NCBI GenBank assembly: GCA_001600495.1
Contig: BCKE01000007.1
Span: forward strand, 811,316 to 875,315
Origin: Pilasporangium apinafurcum
Lineage: Eukaryota; Oomycota; Peronosporomycetes; Pythiales; Pythiaceae
Direction of reading: 5' to 3'
DNA: 64,000 nt
Below the pieces are notes generated by a model. The model was not told where the DNA came from. It made no database searches and saw only the letters and a list, made by a program, of their open reading frames with translations. The position numbers and the translations under genes were made by a program. How positions within the stretch are numbered: the first letter of the stretch is position 1; every line of letters begins with the position of its first letter. Of this stretch, positions 57,648 through 64,000 are shown one piece after another.

Positions 57648-58745
57648 TCATGAGTCCTTCTCGATTAAAGTAACCAATGTCCCTGATGTAACTTTCGTAC
57701 GATGCACAAGCCCGCACCCCTCCATATCCGCAAGATGATACTCCAACTCAAAGCTAGAATGCTTTAATTTCGATTTCTTCAGCTGCTGTTCAGCCACTTC
57801 CTTGTATTTGGTCCGCTTTAACGTGCTTAGCAGCATTGTGCGCGTTTTCTTCACTGCAGTGACGAGTTTGCCCACACCAGGAATCGAGAGCTGATAAGTC
57901 TCGTCATCCAATCGAACTGTCTGCAACATAAATCCCAGTCGTTGTAACCATCTACACACACAATTAGTAAAGTACACATCAGTTCTGAAAGTGAGAGCTA
58001 CCAGGTTATAAAACTTGAATGGAAGCATACTTGACCGCAGTGCGAACAGCTTTCTCATCCAAAGTCGTCTCATTTGCATTTCCTTGGTTATTAAATGCAA
58101 GATTTTCTTCGATGAACATCCTCAATGAGATTGTAGGTAATGGACATAACCTCGGAAGTGTACGACGGAGCATTGCCAATGCCGTAAGCTTTGCGGAGAC
58201 ACCATCATCATCAGGATGTTGTTCTTGTTGACTTCGAAGAACGCGTTGCCACTTCTCTAGCTCGGCAATGTAGTCAGTCATGCGTATGATCGCTCTGTCA
58301 GCATTACCGGTCGGGATTTTAAATGTCACAAGGATGCTGTTGTTGCGTAGTCGATTTACCTGCAAATAACATATCATTAAGGGATTTCAACCAAACTATA
58401 TCATAACACAAAGTACAAACAGCTAGCATCAACCCGCACTCACGCTCTGATCAACGAACGTCCGATTAGGGAGGATAGTGTATCTAAAATGACACATGTT
58501 GAAGACAATGTCTAGTTAATTTAGCGTCCCAAACTGTCTTCTGATTTGTTTAGTATGTGAACCCACAGTTGGTGCCAGAGCAGCAACGGCGGCAGATCAT
58601 AAGCAGCAAATCCAGCAGCGTTACGAGAACGAAGTAGATCAATGGTAGAGAGTGTATCGTCAATGAGATCGCTCCAGTTGCCGTCCTCTGTGGTTACTGC
58701 GCCTGCGTCTGCAGCAGTTCGCTGCCTTTTGTGTCGCCGAAACAT
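57648..58745 (-). CDS. STK19: STK19-like winged-helix protein
   Basis: Exons 58567-58745, 58444-58483, 58031-58359 and 57648-57951 give 283 residues. DLPPLLLWHQLYTILPNRT, AVKWLQRLGFML, SIPGVGKLVTAVKKTR and TKVTSGTLVTLIE follow human STK19 closely. Despite the name this is not a kinase; the human protein is a winged-helix DNA-binding factor in transcription-coupled repair. The first donor (GTGGGT inside HQL) was chosen because it alone restores the family reading PNRT. The N-terminal FRRHKRQR may be a nuclear signal. Its stop is 100 bp from the PUS1 stop on the other strand. Confidence 0.88.
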
Positions 58746-58974
58746 CTGAGAACCAAAATGACTATCAATCAACAGACATATTTCAAGGGAAAAGTTGTTA
58801 AATTAGGAAATCCCTCAAATATTTATTTGCACCATTATTTTGTCAATGGCCGCCGATCAAGATACTAAATGGTCATCTAGTTCTCTCTCTCATCACCCAA
58901 TGCTAAGGATATACTAATGCCTAGGTTGGATCCTTTTTTGGTAGGTATGGATGGTTCTCGTACTGCCCATTGTG

Positions 58975-60055
58975 TCATTTCTTTTGTTTAGTCTTTAGAC
59001 GCTTCTGCGCTGCAAGAAACTGTTCTTCGCTCGGTTCGTTCTCAAACGGATCGCCAGCAGGTGTTTTGCGACTTTTCTTCTTCGGTCTCGAACTCGATTT
59101 GTCTGCATATTTCGCTTCCAAGCTGGAAATAAGCGACTCAAATCCTTGTTCTCTGCACATCATGTCACACAAACACCCCAATAGAATGGACAATTATAAC
59201 GACGCCAGATGCTCGCACACCAAATATTGCTATTGTATACCTCTTTGCGCTGAGAGCAGTTTCACTGCTACCGTTCGACCGCTTTTGTTGGTTCTGACGA
59301 ATCTTGTTGAACAATTCTTCTGCTTCGCGTGCTTCCTGTTCTTTCTTGGCCTGCTTTCTCATCTGTTGTGCTGCGGTCAGCGGTTTCTTGGGTTTGCTCG
59401 CTTTTTTCTTCATGTATTCGCGCCATTTTGGAAAAGATTTCACCTGTATCCATGAATCACAAACTGTCCCTAAGTTGCCACCCTCGAAGAGACTTATCTA
59501 TTACTGGTATCGGATCCAAAACCTTACCTCTTTGTTCTTGATAGCGTCTTCAATAATTTTCACGAACCGCTCTTCGTCGTCGTCAGTAGAGAGCATGATC
59601 GAATCCATCAGATTTTGCATGTTGCCATTAAATTTAGTGTACGCCTCCACGACATCGCGGCGCTCTTCCTCAGAGAATCGATATTCGCTTTCAAACTTAA
59701 CAATGTCCTCTTCTGTGACTTTGGGGAATATCCGCGCGAAATACTCGACCCACATCTGAAATGATGGTGATTGTTCGTGATCAGAGGACAAAATGGATCC
59801 AGTTTCGTCATAGAAAGCACGTGATTCAGCATCACTCAGCAGTGAATGGATCGCGCTAATAGCTTGAAACTTGGTTGTCGATTTTGCCTTCGATGCTTCA
59901 TCGCCGCGATGTTTATCTGGATGATAACGCAGCGCGAGCTTTCGGTACGCTCTGGTGATTTCTTTGTCTGTGGCATTGGACTCGATGCCTAGTACTTCGT
60001 AGAGATTACATTCCTCACCGAACTCGGCATGGATCAATGCCGCCGTACTGCTCAT
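58975..60055 (-). CDS. DNAJC9: J-domain protein DNAJC9
   Basis: Exons 59528-60055, 59241-59443 and 58975-59152 give 302 residues. The J domain is N-terminal (NLYEVLGIESNATDKEITRA; HPD in YHPDKH). After it come FARIFPKVTEEDIVKFE and KFNGNMQNLMDSIMLS, typical of DNAJC9, then Lys-rich helices. DNAJC9 is an HSP70 co-chaperone that also binds histones H3-H4. STK19 lies 229 bp downstream on the same strand. Confidence 0.92.
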
Positions 60056-60335
60056 GCTTCAATGTAAGTTTCCCGCGAAAAAAGGTCATATCAACGAACT
60101 TATACATAGACTAATTTTATCAAAATTATCGACAAATAACCCTAATTTTAGTACGCATTTATTACTTCGTGCAATTATTTTACCTGGCGGTTAACAGAAT
60201 ATGGACCAGACTGTAGTGTTTATGGGCTTTCGAGGTCGATGATTGGATTAAAATATAATTTTGGATTTATGATTGGCTGAAATAGAAGAAACTCAAAGGA
60301 GGTTGGTGGTGAAGGTGGTGAAGGTGGCGACTTGA

Positions 60336-60468
60336 TGGCAAAATGAAAAGTGAATTAGATGGAGGACTTAGTTCGCTACCACTACATCTAAGCTCCCTTT
60401 CAATGCATTCTTTCCTAATCTGATTACGATCAGCTTTCTACTTTCTTCCTTTACACATGTATTATATG
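60336..60468 (+). repeat. 133-bp direct repeat, copy A
   Basis: About 93% identical to 61222-61355 in the same orientation. Its right end stops ten bases before the hAT left terminus. The sequence before it, with GATTGGCTGAAAT at about 60279, also has a counterpart before copy B. Confidence 0.85.
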
Positions 60469-61221
60469 TGTAATTGGCAGACCTCCTAATTTTCGGAAAT
60501 TTCCTAATATTACGAAATTAGATTATTTTCGGATAAAACGTAATTTTATTTTCGGAATTTCCGGAATGAGCGTAATTTCTGTGTATTTAGACAACAGGAA
60601 GCTTCTGCAAATCTTCAAACTGTTTCGCATGCATAATGCCTTCCAGAGACAAATCCGTTAGGGCAGTTCTGAACGAATTCTTCTCATATCTCAAAACAGA
60701 AAAATCGCTTTCGACTGTCGCGGTACTTGGAAAGGCAGAAGCGAGCCCACCACAATACTGCATCAGAAGGGGGAACCGTTCGCTAGTTATTGCCCACGCT
60801 TGTTCAAAAGTCAAAGTTGCAATGTTTGAATTATCAACAGCGGTCCGAAGTACCAATTCGTTGCGATAAGCAGAAAGGAAATCAACAAATTGTTGGCTGA
60901 GTATTTCGAGGTCGGCATTGGTGAACGAATTCTGAAGTCGACGTAAATGTAGTTTGTAGATTTCAACAAATCGCCGCATGTTCAGTTTGGCAAGTTGCAC
61001 TGGAATAACAGGAGGTAGTTCGTCTCCAGGTGCATTCGATGAGTCTCGCTCGGCAACGATCTCGGTTATCCCTTGCGCCAGTTGAGTGAATATCGATGCA
61101 GTTGCTGTAACAATGACGTACGATGATTGGTCGAAAAACTGAGTACTGAAAGATGATTGGCTGAAATCCGAAACTTGAAACTTGGACGGTCGTGGAACTT
61201 GAGGAGGAAGTAGTGAGTTGT

Positions 61222-61355
61222 TGGCAAAATGAAAAGTGAATTAGATGGAGGACTTAGTTCGCTAGCACTACATCTAAGCTCCCGTTGAATGCATGTTTTC
61301 CTAATCTGATTACGATCATCTTTCTACTTTCTTCCTTTACACATGTATTTATATG
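61222..61355 (+). repeat. 133-bp direct repeat, copy B
   Basis: The counterpart of 60336-60468, located inside the transposon in the stretch that breaks the transposase. A handful of substitutions and one extra T are seen. Confidence 0.85.
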
Positions 61356-61411
61356 CAACTATGTATTTCTGACTATTTTCCCTCTTAATGTATTAAAATG
61401 ACTTTAAGGTA

Positions 61412-61498
61412 TGTAATGTCGTCTGACCTCGAACGCAAGGTCAGGCACATGCCGACGCCACGCTTGTCCCTTGCGTGCGAGGTCAGGCATGTGTTACA
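61412..61498. repeat. 87-bp imperfect inverted repeat (hairpin)
   Basis: The core arms 61423-61439 and 61470-61486 pair at 16 of 17 positions (CTGACCTCG-ACGCAAG), with a 30-nt loop. The outer ends are TGTAA and TTACA. It sits exactly where the transposase core loses its frame. Confidence 0.8.
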
Positions 61499-62461
61499 AC
61501 TGCACCCATGGATAACCATCGAGTGCTAGCCACCTTTGGGCACGTAGTTTTCATTCGAGAGATGAGGATTTGCTGGCGTTGAAGATATCCAATTAGAGCA
61601 GTCAAATTGCCCAAGAACTGCTCGTCTAGAGCACTGGTAAAAATGCGCTCCATTACAAGATCTAGCTGATGCAGACCGCACCAGATTCGAATGATTCCAG
61701 GAGAAGCAACACGTCCAATTCGGGTAGCAACACCAGAGATCCTGCCAGTCATGCTTCGATCACCGTCAGTCGACACACCGATTATTTTCTGCTTCCACGT
61801 AGGGCAAAATGCATCCATGAATTCGACCAGAGTATCGAACATAATTTCACCAGTGTGTCGACCAAAAAGTGGAATAGCGAGCAGATGAAAGTTTTGCATA
61901 GCGCTATTGTAATAGAAACGACAACGAACATCTAGATAAGACATTCCGTGATGTGTTGAACTGTCCAGCGAGACTGAGAATGCCCAAACTTTCGAAATAA
62001 TGTCCGATAGAGTCTGCAAAGAAACTGCACAGACAATTCGAGCATAGTTGGAGGCAATTGTATCATTGACACCTCGTAAATAGCCGAGACCACAATGATC
62101 CAATGTGGCCTGAATCAGACGAGCTGCCATCCGAAACGTAGCACCACACGAGAGGTACCTAACGCACAACGAAAACCGACGAAATGTCTTGATGACAATT
62201 ACATATCCAGAAATCTCACCGTCATTGTTATCGATCTGAGGTTGGAAGATACTAAGAGCACGTGTATGCGTAAGACTTTCAACATCATCGGGGTGAAACA
62301 GAAGTTTCCCAATAATAACTTCAATAATTGATTTGTTCAAAAGGTAGACAGCAGGCTTATCCTTGTCAAAATGAGATTCCAAGGTGTTGACAAACGGAGT
62401 CTCGACGTGGCGGAAGAAGGATTCTCTGTCTCCACTGGTTGATAACTGCTGATACTCGGCC

Positions 62462-63091
62462 TGTAATGGGTCCTGCCCTTACATGTGATTGGTAGATTTT
62501 CCAATCCTCATGGGGAACAATGATTGGATAATATTGGGGAATATTAACCAAGCAGTGAAAGTCATAGAACTTATTCCGATTGGTGATTATTGGGGAATAA
62601 TAGCCAATCGTACGAACTCATCAGTCTATGACACCCATGTATCGACTTGAGTCCTACAGTTAAGAAATCAAGTATAATTGGACAAGAGTCGGTTGGGTTG
62701 AGATACCCAAAATCATATGATGATGCCGCAGCATCATCATTGGAGATTCAAGCTGGTTGCCTCTGGCCAATCAGATATCTCCGTTTTAACAAGGTTCCTC
62801 GTGTTCAAGTCAGTTGAAGAATCTGTCTGGGTTCAACCTCACTTTTGAGAGTGTACCCAAGGTTTAATGTATCAGATTCATAGGTTTTAACATTTCATTC
62901 ATAGGTTTAATGCATTTCACCCCATAGGCGCCTAGTGGTTATATTTCAGNAACCTTTAAGAATTTTAACTCAGTTGCAAATTTGCCATTAAGTCCTCAAG
63001 TCTCCTTCCTCTTTAAAGACAAGCCCTCGCTTCCTCGACTCGCGCTTTTAGTGTAAGCTGTTATTTTGGGACCCAGCGTAGTCCCATTACA
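62462..63091. mobile_element. solo LTR of an LTR retrotransposon, 630 bp
   Basis: It starts TGTAATGGGTCC and ends GTCCCATTACA, giving a 9-bp terminal inverted repeat with canonical TG...CA ends. CGGCC occurs on both sides (62457-62461 and 63092-63096), a 5-bp target duplication as made by LTR-element integrases. Removing the element plus one CGGCC restores an open transposase frame across the junction (KKW-A-EYQ). No internal retroelement genes are present. One undetermined base lies at 62950. Confidence 0.82.
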
Positions 63092-63635
63092 CGGCCCATT
63101 TCTTCGAGTGCTGTCCCGACAAATGAGATTCGTAGTTGTCAGTTCTGAACGATTCAAAATATTTGACGTGGGTTGTTGCCTTGCGCTTGCGCCCAACGTC
63201 TTCTTCTTTGCCGAAAACGATGCAAAAACGACACGCAACACTTGTCGCTTTGGAAGAGTTCGGATCTCTGGCTTTAACTGTCAATCCGAACTTCTCTGCA
63301 TGCTTAGCATTGAATTCCTGCTGTTTTCGCGGCGGCATACTGCTGAATGTAGCTCTGTTCTCCTCACAGTACGCACTCGGCAGTCGACAGTAATTGAGAA
63401 TGACACGAGAACGGTTGAAATAGAAGACTGTCTAGTGAGAGTTGGCTCTTGGTAATGCGACAGAATTAGATTTCATGATGCTCTAGAAATGGATTTGGTT
63501 GCTAGAATTAGATTTGCAGTATCGATAACGCCGTCCAGTTCAATAGCAGTCGTTATTCCGAGCGGGTTCGAAATTGAGCTTTATTTTCGGTATTTTCGGA
63601 TTTCCCCCGGAATTTACCGAAAATTAGGAGACCTG

Positions 63636-63957
63636 GTAATGGGTCTTCATTGCATACCAGACTCAACAGGTCTGAAAACGCGATAAACCTGGACGTGTTG
63701 ATAAAGTACGATTTCCTACTGTGTGTAGAAATGCGAACTTCTGCTAGGTGCGGTTGTTTATTGTTTACGGTTTGTCCGTAAATAAATCATGTTTTACAAG
63801 ACATGGAAGAAATAGTAAACAATACTATTCCCATGTTATCAAAGAGAAACAATCCTTTCATATACGATTTTGTATAGTTGGCTGTGTTCGAATTGGACAC
63901 TCGAACATCAGTAATTCATTTCACTTTCTAGGTGGCTTTATTAAAACACTAATTCAG
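63636..63957. other. sequence between hAT element and second LTR
   Basis: About 320 bp, AT-rich, with no gene seen apart from the 8-bp hAT target duplication at its left edge. Confidence 0.5.
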
Positions 63958-64000
63958 TGTAATGGGTTCTGCCCTTACATGTGATTGGTAGATATTATAA
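63958..64000. mobile_element. start of a second LTR copy (cut by window end)
   Basis: The first 36 bases match the left end of the solo LTR at 62462 with one difference (TGTAATGGGTTCTGCCCTTA), then diverge. The rest lies beyond the window. Confidence 0.75.

Larger units (their letters stand above)
60587..63338 (-). pseudogene. hAT transposase, interrupted
   Basis: Three coding pieces on the minus strand. The first (about 63338-63092) is a BED-type zinc finger (CRFCIVFGKE, HLSGQHSKKW). The second (about 62461-61488) is the catalytic core with a DGDRSMTGR segment, CGLHQLDL (the C-x2-H of hAT enzymes) and STRW. The third (about 61240-60587) is the hAT dimerisation region (FPSTATVESDFSVLRYEK). 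A solo LTR separates the first two, with the frame intact on both sides. Between second and third lies non-coding sequence with stops, and a central part of the usual protein is missing. It should not make a working transposase. Confidence 0.85.
60478..63635 (-). mobile_element. hAT-type DNA transposon, defective, 3158 bp
   Basis: The left end reads CAGACCTCCTAATTTTCGG and the right end, reverse-complemented, CAGGTCTCCTAATTTTCGG: inverted ends of at least 19 bp with two mismatches, starting CAG as in many hAT elements. They are flanked by GTAATTGG (60470-60477) and GTAATGGG (63636-63643), an 8-bp target duplication with one change, which is the hAT length. A broken transposase fills the inside. 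It carries a nested solo LTR (62462-63091), a short inverted repeat (61412-61498) and one copy of a 133-bp repeat. Confidence 0.88.

Noticed and set aside
57648-58745. A protein kinase, as the STK19 name suggests
   Set aside because: No glycine loop, HRD or DFG is present; the sequence fits winged-helix domains, in line with current knowledge of STK19.
62462-63091. A MITE of a cut-and-paste family
   Set aside because: TG...CA ends with a 5-bp duplication and a related LTR-like start nearby fit a solo LTR better; a MITE would usually have longer inverted ends or another duplication length.

Overview
The window is a gene-dense piece of a nuclear eukaryotic genome. It is most likely from an oomycete or a closely related stramenopile. 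The evidence is short introns (mostly about 60-130 nt, GT-AG), intergenic gaps often of only 100-500 bp, a PH-domain AGC kinase, a plant-type complex I 21 kDa subunit, a SYP7-like Qc-SNARE, a Rboh-like NADPH oxidase and the flagellar gene TEX9. I recognise 32 protein genes and one broken transposase. Exon models were built by hand from splice signals, reading phase and family conservation; no search was run.

Layout. 1-3.5 kb: 3' part of an NPC1-like gene, then ribosomal protein S11 and a complex I subunit, both on the minus strand. 3.7-11.2 kb: MINDY deubiquitinase, PH-AGC kinase, proteasome RPN10, calmodulin-lysine methyltransferase. 11.5-21 kb: kinesin-1, DPH3, an atypical Rab, second copies of the complex I subunit and of RPS11 (plus strand), and a MORN protein. 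21-28 kb: spliceosomal cyclophilin CWC27, then an NADPH oxidase standing alone behind a 1.7 kb non-coding stretch. 29-34 kb: ankyrin protein, TEX9, PrmC/HemK. 34.8-43 kb: Qc-SNARE, U1-C, spermidine synthase, dymeclin, CCR4-like nuclease. 43.4-60 kb: ribosomal L32, COX11, NF-YB, ankyrin protein, a 2008-residue kinesin-12, glycine cleavage H protein, PUS1-type pseudouridine synthase, STK19, DNAJC9. 60.3-64 kb: a nested transposon zone.

Two things stand out. First, the complex I subunit/RPS11 pair occurs twice in inverted orientation, about 14.7 kb apart. The complex I copies have diverged strongly, yet the RPS11 copies, including a 592-nt intron, are almost identical over 1107 bp that begin at the start codon and end 35 bp past the stop. 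This looks like gene conversion confined to one gene of an old duplication. Second, the right end holds a defective hAT transposon with inverted ends and an 8-bp target duplication. A 630-bp solo LTR (TG...CA ends, 5-bp target duplication) lies inside its transposase. This LTR carries ten CCAAT/ATTGG boxes in 284 bp and happens to be bounded by a GT and an AG in the host reading frame.

Most genes are unrelated housekeeping functions (translation, proteasome, splicing, membrane traffic, mitochondria), so little functional linkage is expected beyond shared promoters. TEX9 and the MORN protein fit a species that makes flagellate zoospores.
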